DNA of 64,000 nt, from positions 1 through 64,000 of the forward strand of contig CAVZBX010000008.1 in NCBI GenBank assembly GCA_963773655.1. The letters run 5' to 3'. The position numbers and the translations under genes are program-made. This DNA is from DASSQJ01 sp963773655 (lineage in GTDB: Bacteria > Actinomycetota > Actinomycetes > Actinomycetales > Dermatophilaceae). Below the pieces are notes generated by a model. It was given only the letters and a program-made list of their open reading frames with translations, searched no databases and was not told the DNA's origin. Positions within the stretch are counted from its first letter, which is position 1, and every line of letters starts with the position of its first letter. Below are positions 26,932 through 36,637 of the stretch, piece by piece.

Positions 26932-28010
26932 CCGGTGCCCACCACCCACTCGGCGTAGAAGAGGCCGAGCCCCAGGGCCACGAACAGGCCGGCGATGATC
27001 CAGAACCGGATGACGATGGTGACCTCCTGCCACCCGAGCAGCTCGAAGTGGTGCTGGAGCGGGGCCATCTTGAACACGCGTCTGCCGGTGGTCTTGAACG
27101 ACACGACCTGGATGATCACCGACAGCGTGATCGTGACGAAGAGCCCGCCGAGGATGACGATGAGCAGCTCGGTGCGGGTGAGGATCGCCAGGCCCGCGAG
27201 CGCGCCGCCGAGGGCGAGCGAGCCGGTGTCGCCCATGAAGATCTTCGCCGGCGAGGCGTTCCACCAGAGGAAGCCGAAGCAGGCCCCCATCCCCGCGGCC
27301 GCGACGATCGCCAGGTCGTGGGGGTCGCGCACCTCGTAGCAGTTGGTGCCGGGGTTCCACTGGCAGTTCTGGTTGAACTGCCAGATGCCGATGAGCACGT
27401 AGGACGCGAAGACCATGACGCTGGCGCCGGTGGCGAGGCCGTCGAGGCCGTCGGTGAGGTTCACCCCGTTCGAGGTGCCCGCGACGATGACGTTGGCCCA
27501 GAGGACGAAGAGGATGACGCCGATGACCGGCCCGGCGAACGCGAGGTCCAGGGAGGTGTCGCGGACGAAGGAGACGAAGGTCGAGGCCGGGGTGCGGAAG
27601 GACTCGTTGGGGAACTGGAGCGCGAGCACCGCGAAGACGACGGCGACGAGGGTCTGCGCGGCGAGCTTCTGCTTGGAGCGCAGCCCGAGGCTGCGCTGCT
27701 TGCTGATCTTGATGTAGTCGTCGAGGAAGCCGACGAAGCCGAGGCCGGCCATGAGGAAGAGCACGAGCAGGCCGCTGACGGTCGGCCCCTGGAGGGTCAC
27801 GAGGTGCGCGACGGCGTAGGCCACGAGCGAGGCGAGCACGATGACCGCGCCGCCCATCGTCGGGGTGCCGCGCTTGGTGTGGTGCGAGGTGGGGCCGTCG
27901 TCGCGGATGAACTGGCCGTAGCCGCGCTTGACGAGGAACTTGATGAACAGCGGCGTGCCCAGGAGTGCCAGGACGAGCGACACGACGGCCGCGATGAGCA
28001 CAGCCTTCAC
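26928..28010 (-). CDS. mraY: Phospho-N-acetylmuramoyl-pentapeptide-transferase
   Basis: 360 aa polytopic enzyme. HHTKRGTPTMGG near residue 45, LGFVGFLDDYIKI with the catalytic Asp pair, NGVNLTDGLDGLATG, FMGDTGSLALGG, and MAPLQHHFELLGWQE at the C-terminus are all MraY signatures. It transfers phospho-MurNAc-pentapeptide to undecaprenyl phosphate to make lipid I. Start lies 4 nt inside murF. Confidence 0.97.
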   Translation of the reverse strand: MKAVLIAAVVSLVLALLGTPLFIKFLVKRGYGQFIRDDGPTSHHTKRGTPTMGGAVIVLASLVAYAVAHLVTLQGPTVSGLLVLFLMAGLGFVGFLDDYIKISKQRSLGLRSKQKLAAQTLVAVVFAVLALQFPNESFRTPASTFVSFVRDTSLDLAFAGPVIGVILFVLWANVIVAGTSNGVNLTDGLDGLATGASVMVFASYVLIGIWQFNQNCQWNPGTNCYEVRDPHDLAIVAAAGMGACFGFLWWNASPAKIFMGDTGSLALGGALAGLAILTRTELLIVILGGLFVTITLSVIIQVVSFKTTGRRVFKMAPLQHHFELLGWQEVTIVIRFWIIAGLFVALGLGLFYAEWVVGTG

Positions 28011-29422
28011 GTGCGTTCCTCCGGGGGTGCGGCCAGTCGGTCTCCGAGCAACCGTAGTCCGGCGTCGCGGCTGGACTTGAACAGGGCGACGTCGCCGGGC
28101 GCCAGCTCCGCGCGCAGCAGCGCCTCCGCCGCGTCGGCGTCGGGGACGGTGCGGACCCGGGTGCCCGCGCCGTGCACGGCGACGGCCGACCCGGCGCCGG
28201 CGGCGAGCGGGCGGGCCGCCTCGCCGACGACGAGCAGCTCGTCGACGCCCCGGGCGACGGCCTCCTCGCCCACCTCGGCGTGCAGGGCCTCGGACTCGTC
28301 ACCGAGCTCGAGCATGGTGCCGAGGACGGCCCAGGTGCGGCGGCCGCCGCGCCCCATCCGCTGGAGCGCGGTGAGGGCGGCGCGCATCGAGTCGGGGTTG
28401 GCGTTGTACGCGTCGTTGACGACGGTGACGCCGTCGGGGCGCTCGATGACCTCCATCCGCCAGCGGCTCACCGGCGTGGCCGCCTCCAGCGCCCCGACGA
28501 CGGCGTCGAGGTCGAGCCCGAGCTCGAGTGCCGTGGCGACGACGGCGAGGGCGTTGGCGACGTGGTGGCGGCCGACGAGCCCGAGCCGGACCGGGTGCTC
28601 CCCCGCGGGGGTGTGCACCGTGAAGGACGGGCGGCCGTGGTCGTCGAGCTCGACGCCGGTGGCGCGCACGTCGGCGTCCGGCACCTCGCCGACGAGCACG
28701 ACCCGCGCCGCGGTCCGGTCGCTCATCGCGCGCACCGCGGGGTCGTCGGCGTTGAGCACGGCCACCCCGCTCGGGTGCAGCGCGGCGACGAGCTCGGACT
28801 TGGCGCGCGCGATCGCGGCCCGGGAGCCGAACTCCCCGACGTGGGCGGTGCCGACGTTGAGCACGACCCCCACCCGCGGCGGCGCCATCCTGGTGAGGTA
28901 CTCGATGTGGCCGACGCCGCGGGCCCCCATCTCGACGACGAGGAAGCGCGTGCCCGGGCCCACCCGGCAGACGGTGAGCGGCACCCCGACCTCGGAGTTG
29001 TACGACCCGACCGGCGCCACCGTCTCGCCGGCGGTGGCGAGGACGGTGCCGAGGAGGTCCTTGGTGCTCGTCTTCCCCGACGAGCCGGTGATGCCGACGA
29101 CGTCGAGCCCCGCGGCGCGCCGGACCACCTCGCGGGCGAGCGCGGCGAAGGCCTCCTGGGTGTCGCCGACGACGACGCAGGGCAGGTCCGGAACCGGGCG
29201 GGTGACGAGCGCCGCGACCGCCCCCGCGTCGCCGGCGCCGGCGACGAAGTCGTGCCCGTCGGCGTGCTCGCCGACCCGCGCCACGTAGAGGCTGCCGGCC
29301 GCGGCCTCGCGGGAGTCGGTGACGACCGGGCCGTCGACGCGGACCCCGCCGGTGGCGTCGTCCGCGGGGTGGAGGCGGCCGCCGGTGACGGCGGCGACCT
29401 CCGCGAGCGTCATCGGGATCAC
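28007..29422 (-). CDS. murF: UDP-MurNAc-tripeptide--D-Ala-D-Ala ligase
   Basis: 471 aa from GTG 29422 (GTGA overlap with murE); ATG 29413 three codons later is an alternative start. ATP loop GITGSSGKTSTKDLLG, VVEMGARGVGHIEYL, and VVNDAYNANPDSMRAAL near the C-terminus are typical MurF. It completes the UDP-MurNAc-pentapeptide. Confidence 0.95.
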   Translation of the reverse strand: MIPMTLAEVAAVTGGRLHPADDATGGVRVDGPVVTDSREAAAGSLYVARVGEHADGHDFVAGAGDAGAVAALVTRPVPDLPCVVVGDTQEAFAALAREVVRRAAGLDVVGITGSSGKTSTKDLLGTVLATAGETVAPVGSYNSEVGVPLTVCRVGPGTRFLVVEMGARGVGHIEYLTRMAPPRVGVVLNVGTAHVGEFGSRAAIARAKSELVAALHPSGVAVLNADDPAVRAMSDRTAARVVLVGEVPDADVRATGVELDDHGRPSFTVHTPAGEHPVRLGLVGRHHVANALAVVATALELGLDLDAVVGALEAATPVSRWRMEVIERPDGVTVVNDAYNANPDSMRAALTALQRMGRGGRRTWAVLGTMLELGDESEALHAEVGEEAVARGVDELLVVGEAARPLAAGAGSAVAVHGAGTRVRTVPDADAAEALLRAELAPGDVALFKSSRDAGLRLLGDRLAAPPEERT

Positions 29423-30960
29423 CGCGCCACCGCCTCGGCGGCGGCCCGGAGCGCCTCGGCCAGCACCTCGCGGTCGTCGAACGGGTGCACGACCCCCCCG
29501 ACCTCCTGGCCGGTCTCGTGGCCCTTGCCGACCACGGCGACGGTGGCGTCGGGGCCCTGCGGCCACGCCGCGGCGACGGCCACCTGGACCGCGCGGCGGC
29601 GGTCGCCGACGACCTCGACGCGCACCTCGTGGCCGGCGGCGCGCACCTCCTCGGCGCCCTCGAGGACGGCCGCACGGATCTCGGCGGCGTCCTCGGAGCG
29701 GGGGTTGTCGTCGGTGACGACGACGACGTCGGCGACCTCGGCGGCGGCCCGGCCCATCGCGTGCCGCTTGTCGCGGTCGCGGTCGCCCCCGGCGCCGGTG
29801 ACGCACACGAGCCGCCCGGGTGTCGTGGGGCGCAGTGCGAGGAGCGCGGCCCGGATGGCCTCCGGGGTGTGGGCGTAGTCGACGACGGCGCGCGGGGCGC
29901 TCACGCCGGCGGGGGCGGCGACCTGCTCCATCCGGCCGGGGACGTGTGGGTCGGCGAGGACGGCCCGCTGCACGTCGGCGGGGTCCTCGCCGATGAGCAC
30001 GAGCGCGGCGGCCGCCATCGCGGTGTTCGTGACGTTGAAGTCACCGGGCAGGCTCGAGCGCAGCCGCAGGTCGACGCCGTCGGGCCCGGTGAGCCGGAAG
30101 CCCGCCGGGTCGCCGGGGTCGGGGTGCACCCGCCAGTCGGCGGCCGCCGACTGGCCGAGGGTCTGCACGGGCACGCCGGCCTCGGCGGCGAGCCGCCGTC
30201 CCCACCCGTCGTCGGTGCAGACGAGCCCGCGGCGGGAGCGCTCGGGGGTGAACAGGGCGGCCTTGGCGGCGAAGTAGTCGTCCATGTCTGCGTGGAAGTC
30301 GAGGTGGTCCTGCGACAGGTTCGTGAACAGGGCGACGTCGTAGACGACCCCGTCGACGCGGTGCTGCGCCAGCGCGTGGCTCGACACCTCCATGACGCAG
30401 GAGTCCAGGCCCCGCTCGGCCATGACGGCAAGCAGGGCGTGGAGCACGGGGGCCTCCGGGGTGGTGCGCACGCTGCCCACCCGCTCCTCGCCGATGCGGG
30501 TCTCCACGGTGCCGATGAGGCCGGGGCGGCGGCCGAGGGCGGTGAGGGCCGAGTGGACGAGGTGGGCCGTCGTCGTCTTCCCGTTGGTCCCGGTGATGCC
30601 CACGAGGCGCAGCGGGGTGCGCTCGGTGCCGAGCACCCGGGCCGCCACCGCGCCGAGCACGGCGCGGGGCCGGTCGACGACGAGGGCGGGCAGCCCGGAG
30701 CCGGTGGCGGTGGCGCGCTCGGCACCCTCGCCGTCGGTGAGCAGGGCCGTGGCCCCGGCGGCCTCGGCACCGGCGGCGAAGTCGGCGCCGTGGACGCGCG
30801 CACCCGGCAGGGCGGCGTAGAGGTCGCCGGGCCGGACGTCGCGGGAGTCGAGGGTGACCCCGGTGACGACGGCCTCGGTCACCGGCGTGGGGAGGCGCAG
30901 GAGGTCGGCGAGGTCCCGCAGGGACGTGCGCCGGGGAGCGGACGGTCGGGGTGGGACCAC
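29419..30960 (-). CDS. murE: UDP-MurNAc-L-Ala-D-Glu--meso-diaminopimelate ligase
   Basis: 513 aa with GTG 30960 as the likely start, 11 nt after ftsI. ATP loop GITGTNGKTTTAHL; VMEVSSHALAQHRVDGV; VVDYAHTPEAI; and VVVTDDNPRSEDAAEI. The DNPR motif is the hallmark of meso-Dap-adding MurE, so the cell wall is probably of the A1-gamma (meso-Dap) type. The C-terminal GKGHETGQ is conserved. The frame is open further upstream over ftsI, so the start is inferred from position and codon. Confidence 0.94.
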   Translation of the reverse strand: MVPPRPSAPRRTSLRDLADLLRLPTPVTEAVVTGVTLDSRDVRPGDLYAALPGARVHGADFAAGAEAAGATALLTDGEGAERATATGSGLPALVVDRPRAVLGAVAARVLGTERTPLRLVGITGTNGKTTTAHLVHSALTALGRRPGLIGTVETRIGEERVGSVRTTPEAPVLHALLAVMAERGLDSCVMEVSSHALAQHRVDGVVYDVALFTNLSQDHLDFHADMDDYFAAKAALFTPERSRRGLVCTDDGWGRRLAAEAGVPVQTLGQSAAADWRVHPDPGDPAGFRLTGPDGVDLRLRSSLPGDFNVTNTAMAAAALVLIGEDPADVQRAVLADPHVPGRMEQVAAPAGVSAPRAVVDYAHTPEAIRAALLALRPTTPGRLVCVTGAGGDRDRDKRHAMGRAAAEVADVVVVTDDNPRSEDAAEIRAAVLEGAEEVRAAGHEVRVEVVGDRRRAVQVAVAAAWPQGPDATVAVVGKGHETGQEVGGVVHPFDDREVLAEALRAAAEAVAR

Positions 30961-30971
30961 GTCGGCCGACC

Positions 30972-33089
30972 CTACCGCCTGGCCTGCTCGACGCCGTTCC
31001 GCAGCAGGGTCGGGTCGGCGAGCGCCTGCTCGGGGTCGACCTCGAGGGTCAGCCGGGGCCGCTTGCTGCCGGTCGGGGGGATCTTCAGCTCCTGCAGGGC
31101 GTAGGTCATGACGTCCTTGAACACCGGCCCGGCGATGATCCCGCCGTAGATGTCGGTGCGCGGCTTCTGGACGACGACGGCGACGACGATCTGCGGGTCG
31201 TCGGCCGGCGCGTAGCCGATGAAGCTCGCGGTGAAGCCGTCGTACCTGCCCAGCCGGTCGTCGTAGTAGTCGGCGGTGCCGGTCTTCCCCGCGATCCGGT
31301 AGCCCGGGATCCTGGCCTCCTCGGCGGTGCCGTTGGGACCGACGACGCCCTCGAGCATCTTGCCGACGTCGGACGCGGTCCGTTCGGAGACCACCCGGGT
31401 GCCCGCCGAGGCCGGCATCTCCTCGACCGTGCCGTCGGAGCGGGTCACCGAGTCGACCAGGCGCGGGTCGAGCCGGACCCCACCGTTGGCGATCGTCTGG
31501 AACACCGAGGCGGCCTGGACGGCCGTGACCGAGATGCCCTGCCCGAACGCCACCGTGGCCTGCTTGGTGCCGCTCCACGTGCTCGACCGCGGCAGCAGGC
31601 CCGCGGACTCCCCGGGGTACCCGGTGCCGGTCGTGGCCCCGAGGCCGAACTTGCGGAAGTACCGCTCGAGCGTGGAGGGCTTGAGGGTCTCGCTGACGAG
31701 GACGGTGCCGATGTTGCTCGACTCCGCCAGGGTGCCGGCGACCGTGCGGTAGAGGGTCGCGTGGTCGTGGGAGTCCTTGAAGCTGGCGTCGTAGCGCTGC
31801 AGCCGGTTGGGGATGACGACCGGGGTGGACGGGGTCACCGTGCCCTCCTCGAGGGCGGCCGCCATCGTCATGATCTTCGCGGTCGAGCCCGGCTCGAAGA
31901 CGTCCGAGAAGGCCTTGTTGTCGAGGTCCACGCCGGCCTCGCCCACCTCGGAGTTCGGGTCGAAGGTCGGGTAGGACGCGACGCTCAGGAGGTCACCGTG
32001 CTTGACGTCCTGGATGACGACGTAGCCGGACTTGGCCCCGGTCGCCCTGATCTGCTGGGCCAGCGCGTTCTGGGCGTACCACTGGAGCGCCGGGTTGACG
32101 GTGAGCCGCACGTCCTCGCCGGCGACGGCGGGGGTGAGCGTGCTGTGGCCCGCGGGGATGGCCGTGCCGTCGCGCCCGACCTCGTAGGTCTGCTTGCCCG
32201 GGACGCCCTGGAGGTCCGGGTCCATCATCAGCTCGACGCCGCCGCCGGGGGTGCCGTCGTCGGTGACGTAGCCGACGAGGGCGGCCGTCGTCGTGCCCTG
32301 CGGGTAGACCCGCTCGGACCGGGTCTCGCGGCGGTCGCGGTAGATGCCCGGGATGCCGAGGTCGGAGATGCGGTTCCACGTCAGTGGCGTCACCTCCTTG
32401 CTGAGGATGCGGTATCGGCTGTCGCCGGTGAGCTGGCCGACGAGCGAGGACTCGCTCTGCCCGAGCAGGGGGGCGAGGTCCCGCGCCGCGGAGCGGACCG
32501 CCTCCGCCGTCGTGGCCGGGTCACAGGTGCTCCGGCCGGTGCCGTAGGTGCACACCGCGGTGAGGTCGGCGACGACGACCTCGCGGATGACGCTCGAGGC
32601 GAGCACGGTCCCGTCGGCCGCGAGGATCTGGCCGCGGCCCGCGGGGAGGATCTGGGTGGCGACCCGCTGGTCGCGCGCCTCCTGCGCCACCGCCTCGGCG
32701 TCCAGGCCCTGGATGCGGACGAGCTGGGCGGCGAAGACGGTGAGGACGAACACGGTGGTGACGACGAGCACGCGCATCCGCCGCCTGGTGCTCGCGGCGG
32801 GCCGGGGCGTCGGCCGCCGCCGGGGCGGCAGGGAGCCGGAGCCGGAGCCTCCTCCCCCACGACCGCCGCGACCGCCGCGCCCGCCGCTCGGGGCGCCCCG
32901 GCGCGGCGGGGCGGGGGCCGCCGGGCGCCCCGCAGTGGTCGGGCGCCCGCTGCGGGCCGGGGTGGTGCGCGGCGGGGCGGGGCGCGGCTGCCCGCCCCTC
33001 TGGCGTGCCTGCGTCGTGCGGCCGGTGGCAGGGCGCCGCGTCGTCGCGGGGCGCGGGCGGCCGGAGGGCGGCGGGGGTGGAGGAGTCAC
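30972..33089 (-). CDS. ftsI: Septal class B penicillin-binding protein (FtsI/PBP3)
   Basis: 705 aa. The first ~105 residues are a disordered Pro/Arg/Gly-rich cytoplasmic extension, then one membrane helix (MRVLVVTTVFVLTVFAAQL). The pedestal domain precedes the transpeptidase domain with the active Ser in EPGSTAK (S402), SSN in AESSNIG, and KTG in IAGKTGTADYY near residue 600. It crosslinks septal peptidoglycan with FtsW. The extension is longer than in E. coli FtsI but usual in actinobacteria. Confidence 0.96.
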   Translation of the reverse strand: MTPPPPPPSGRPRPATTRRPATGRTTQARQRGGQPRPAPPRTTPARSGRPTTAGRPAAPAPPRRGAPSGGRGGRGGRGGGGSGSGSLPPRRRPTPRPAASTRRRMRVLVVTTVFVLTVFAAQLVRIQGLDAEAVAQEARDQRVATQILPAGRGQILAADGTVLASSVIREVVVADLTAVCTYGTGRSTCDPATTAEAVRSAARDLAPLLGQSESSLVGQLTGDSRYRILSKEVTPLTWNRISDLGIPGIYRDRRETRSERVYPQGTTTAALVGYVTDDGTPGGGVELMMDPDLQGVPGKQTYEVGRDGTAIPAGHSTLTPAVAGEDVRLTVNPALQWYAQNALAQQIRATGAKSGYVVIQDVKHGDLLSVASYPTFDPNSEVGEAGVDLDNKAFSDVFEPGSTAKIMTMAAALEEGTVTPSTPVVIPNRLQRYDASFKDSHDHATLYRTVAGTLAESSNIGTVLVSETLKPSTLERYFRKFGLGATTGTGYPGESAGLLPRSSTWSGTKQATVAFGQGISVTAVQAASVFQTIANGGVRLDPRLVDSVTRSDGTVEEMPASAGTRVVSERTASDVGKMLEGVVGPNGTAEEARIPGYRIAGKTGTADYYDDRLGRYDGFTASFIGYAPADDPQIVVAVVVQKPRTDIYGGIIAGPVFKDVMTYALQELKIPPTGSKRPRLTLEVDPEQALADPTLLRNGVEQARR

Positions 33090-33107
33090 GTCGAGGAGTC
33101 CCGGGCG

Positions 33108-33608
33108 TCAGTCGCCGGTGGCCGAGGGCGTCGGACCGGATGCGCTCGGCGTCGTCACGGGCACCTTCCTCGGGGCGGCCTCGGTCTCGGTGACCACGCT
33201 AAAGGTCTTGTCGGGGCGGGCCCTGGTCGCCACGCCGAGCACGGCACCGTCGGAGAGCCGCAGGAAGGCCGGGCTCTGCGCGGGCACCATCCCGAGGTCG
33301 CGGGCACGCTGGGCCAGGGGGCCGGGGCCGGACACCGCGTCGAGGGAGTGCCGCAGCTCGTCCTGGGTGTCGGCGAGCGCGTCCGAGCGGCGCTGGAGGT
33401 CCTTCATCACGTACGACCCCTGGGCCATCGTCGTGTTGAGGACGAGCACGCCGACGAAGCCGCCGAAGAGCAGCAGCACGCACAGCCCGAGGAACAGGCC
33501 GCTCCCGGCGGCGGACGGCGGGGCGACGACGCGCAGGCGGCGCGGCGCGGGGGCGGCCCGGCGGGCGCCCGTGCGCGGCGCGGAGCGGGCGGTGGCGAGC
33601 TGCGTCAT
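33108..33608 (-). CDS. FtsL-like small bitopic division protein
   Basis: 166 aa, ATG 33608 overlapping the rsmH stop (ATGA). A basic Ala/Arg/Pro N-terminus, one membrane helix (GLFLGLCVLLLFGGFVGVLVLNTTMA, about 35-60), then a short coiled coil (LQRRSDALADTQDELRHSLD) and a Thr/Ser/Pro-rich tail. Sequence is poorly conserved, but size, topology and place between rsmH and ftsI identify it as the FtsL position in the cluster. It probably scaffolds FtsQ/FtsB/FtsI/FtsW. Confidence 0.82.
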   Translation of the reverse strand: MTQLATARSAPRTGARRAAPAPRRLRVVAPPSAAGSGLFLGLCVLLLFGGFVGVLVLNTTMAQGSYVMKDLQRRSDALADTQDELRHSLDAVSGPGPLAQRARDLGMVPAQSPAFLRLSDGAVLGVATRARPDKTFSVVTETEAAPRKVPVTTPSASGPTPSATGD

Positions 33609-34579
33609 CCGGGGACTCCGTTCTTCGGGAGGCGTTCGGCGGCCCGCAGACGGGCCGAGGCGGACCGGGGGTTGTCGTGCTGCTCGGCCTCGGAGGGCAC
33701 CTCGGCACCGCGGGTGAGCAGCCGCACCGTGGGGGCGTGCTCGGGCAGCTCGACCGGCATCCCGGCGGGGGTGCGGCTGCGCGCCCGCTCGGCGAGGGCG
33801 CGCTTGGCGATGCGGTCCTCGAGGGAGTGGTAGGCGAGCACGACGACCCGCCCACCCGGCTCGAGCACGTCCAGGGCGGTCTCCACCGCGGCCCCCCAGG
33901 CGTCCAGCTCGCCGTTCACCTCGATCCGCAGCGCCTGGAAGGTGCGCTTCGCCGGGTGGCCGCCGCTGCGGCGGGCGGCGGCGGGCACGGCGGCCCGCAC
34001 CACCTCGACGAGCCGGGCCGAGGTGGTGAACGGCTCCTTCTCGCGCTCCCGCACGACGGCCGTGGCGATCCGTCCGGCGAACCGCTCCTCGCCGTAGGTC
34101 CGCAGGATCCGCGCGAGGTCGCCGTGGTCGTAGGTGTTGAGGACGTCGGCCGCGGTGGCACCCCGGCTCTGGTCCATCCGCATGTCGAGGGGCGCGTCGT
34201 GCCGGTAGGCGAAGCCGCGCTCGGCCTCGTCGAGCTGGAGCGAGGACACGCCGAGGTCGAAGAGGATGCCGCGGGCGGTGCCCTCGGCCTCCCGGGCGAG
34301 CACCTCGGCGAGCTCGTCGTGGACGGCGTGGACGGCGGTGAACCGCTCGCCGTACCGGGCGAGGCGCTCGCGGGCCAGCGCCAGGGCCTGGGTGTCCCGG
34401 TCGATACCGATCACCCGGGCCGCGGGACACCGCTCGAGGACCGCCTCGGCGTGCCCGCCCATCCCGAGGGTGGCGTCGACGTGCACGGCACCCTCGGTCT
34501 GCAGCGCCGGGGCGAGCAGCTCGACGACGCGCTCGAGCATGACCGGCAGGTGCCGGTCGGCGGTGGCGCGCTCGGGCAT
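33605..34579 (-). CDS. rsmH: 16S rRNA m4C1402 methyltransferase
   Basis: 324 aa, ATG 34579. HLPVMLERVVELL, DATLGMGGHAEAVLE (SAM-binding loop), GILFDLGVSSLQLDEAERGFAYRHDAPLDMRMDQ and VLAYHSLEDRIAKR are RsmH (MraW) signatures. It N4-methylates C1402 of 16S rRNA. mraZ lies 193 bp upstream on the same strand; I see no gene in that gap. Confidence 0.96.
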   Translation of the reverse strand: MPERATADRHLPVMLERVVELLAPALQTEGAVHVDATLGMGGHAEAVLERCPAARVIGIDRDTQALALARERLARYGERFTAVHAVHDELAEVLAREAEGTARGILFDLGVSSLQLDEAERGFAYRHDAPLDMRMDQSRGATAADVLNTYDHGDLARILRTYGEERFAGRIATAVVREREKEPFTTSARLVEVVRAAVPAAARRSGGHPAKRTFQALRIEVNGELDAWGAAVETALDVLEPGGRVVVLAYHSLEDRIAKRALAERARSRTPAGMPVELPEHAPTVRLLTRGAEVPSEAEQHDNPRSASARLRAAERLPKNGVPG

Positions 34580-34772
34580 CGCTCTCCTCGGTGGTCTTTC
34601 GCCCGGGTGGGGTGGGTGGCTGGGTGCGGCGAACGGCAGACCCGGCTGCGGGTCCCCATCCGATCCGGGCCCGGCGCGGGGGAAGACGCGTCGGGAACGG
34701 CTCGGCTGGAGGCCGGCGGTCGGGTCGGCCGGTGGTCCGTCGTGCTGGTCGGTGGCGGACGGGCGGGGGGTC

Positions 34773-35216
34773 CTAGAGGCCGGGCACCTCCTCGTCGGTC
34801 TCGACGGAGTAGGCGGAGTACGCGGGCATGACCTCGGCGAGGTAGGCCTCCCACCGGGAGGTGTCCCACACCTCGAGGCGGGTGCCGTTGCCGATGACGG
34901 TGCACTCCTTGTCGAGGCCCGCGTAGGCCCGCAGCGGCGCCGGCACGGTGACCCGGCCCTGCTTGTCGGGGGTGTCCGGGTGCGCGCTGGCGCGGAAGAC
35001 GCGGACGAAGTCGCGGACCCGCTTGCTCGACCCGGAGGCGGTCTGCATCTGGGCCGAGATCCGGTGGAACTCGGCGGTGGGGAAGACGTAGAGGCAGCCC
35101 TCCTGGCCGGTGGTCACGACGAGGCCGTCGGCGAGGGCGCCGCGGAACCGGGCGGGGAGGAAGAGCCGGCCCTTGTCGTCCAGGCGCGGCGTGTGCGTAC
35201 CGAGGAACTCGTCCAC
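34773..35216 (-). CDS. mraZ: Transcriptional regulator MraZ
   Basis: 147 aa from GTG 35216, chosen because AGGAGG lies 5 nt upstream and because homologues start with F-L-G-T-H-T-P-R. The open frame extends 24 codons further but those residues are not family-like. Two SpoVT/AbrB-like halves carry DDKGRLFLPARFR and DKQGRVTVPAPLR. MraZ forms a ring that binds GTGG/TGGG direct repeats upstream of its own gene and autoregulates the dcw cluster. Confidence 0.94.
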   Translation of the reverse strand: MDEFLGTHTPRLDDKGRLFLPARFRGALADGLVVTTGQEGCLYVFPTAEFHRISAQMQTASGSSKRVRDFVRVFRASAHPDTPDKQGRVTVPAPLRAYAGLDKECTVIGNGTRLEVWDTSRWEAYLAEVMPAYSAYSVETDEEVPGL

Positions 35217-35619
35217 GCCACCTCCTCGACCCGATCCGACGATCCCTGCTGCTCCGGATTCCCCCACATTACTCCACCGAGTGGCCACAGAATGCCGTTT
35301 CGCGCCACCTGAGGACAGATAGTTCCCTGTCTGGGCAGGTCACGGCCGGTGGAGCGAAGTGGAGGAGGATGAGCCCCGCTGGCCGGCCAGACCGGCGGCA
35401 CGCCCGTCACCGGCCACGCCCGGGAGCCCGGCGGGCTCCCACGGGAGGCCCGGTGGCGTCGGCGGGCCCGGAGGTGGAGCACGGTGGGTGACGCGGGACC
35501 GTCACGGATCCGTCATGGTTCCGCTCTCCCGCTGGGCGAGGGCGTGTAGCAAGATCGAGGGCACTGCCCGCCCGGCCCGGGCGTTCAGCCGGCACGGGCC
35601 ACCGACGAAGGGACCTCCC
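35217..35619. other. 403-bp divergent intergenic region between mraZ and moxR
   Basis: No gene seen. It holds the mraZ SD, a likely MraZ box (35263-35288) and an imperfect inverted repeat GACAG-N8-CTGTC (35314-35331) on the mraZ side, and the moxR promoter on the other side. The moxR-proximal 100 bp contain no clear -10/-35 pair by eye. Confidence 0.6.
35263..35288 (-). promoter_or_regulatory. MraZ box: three GTGGN repeats
   Basis: On the coding strand of mraZ three GTGGN elements occur at 35284-35288 (GTGGC), 35273-35277 (GTGGA) and 35263-35267 (GTGGG), spaced 10-11 nt, that is one helical turn. MraZ from E. coli, Mycoplasma and Mycobacterium binds such direct repeats upstream of mraZ. The distance to the start (about 50-70 nt) fits autoregulation. 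Confidence 0.65.
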
Positions 35620-36630
<1,011 letters not shown>

Positions 36631-36637
36631 CCGGCCC

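Noticed and set aside
30951..33833. 960-codon plus-strand open frame
   Set aside because: Antisense to ftsI and ftsL with no recognisable motif.
34580..34772. Possible small gene between mraZ and rsmH
   Set aside because: Short frames exist on both strands but none has a good SD, start and protein-like composition.
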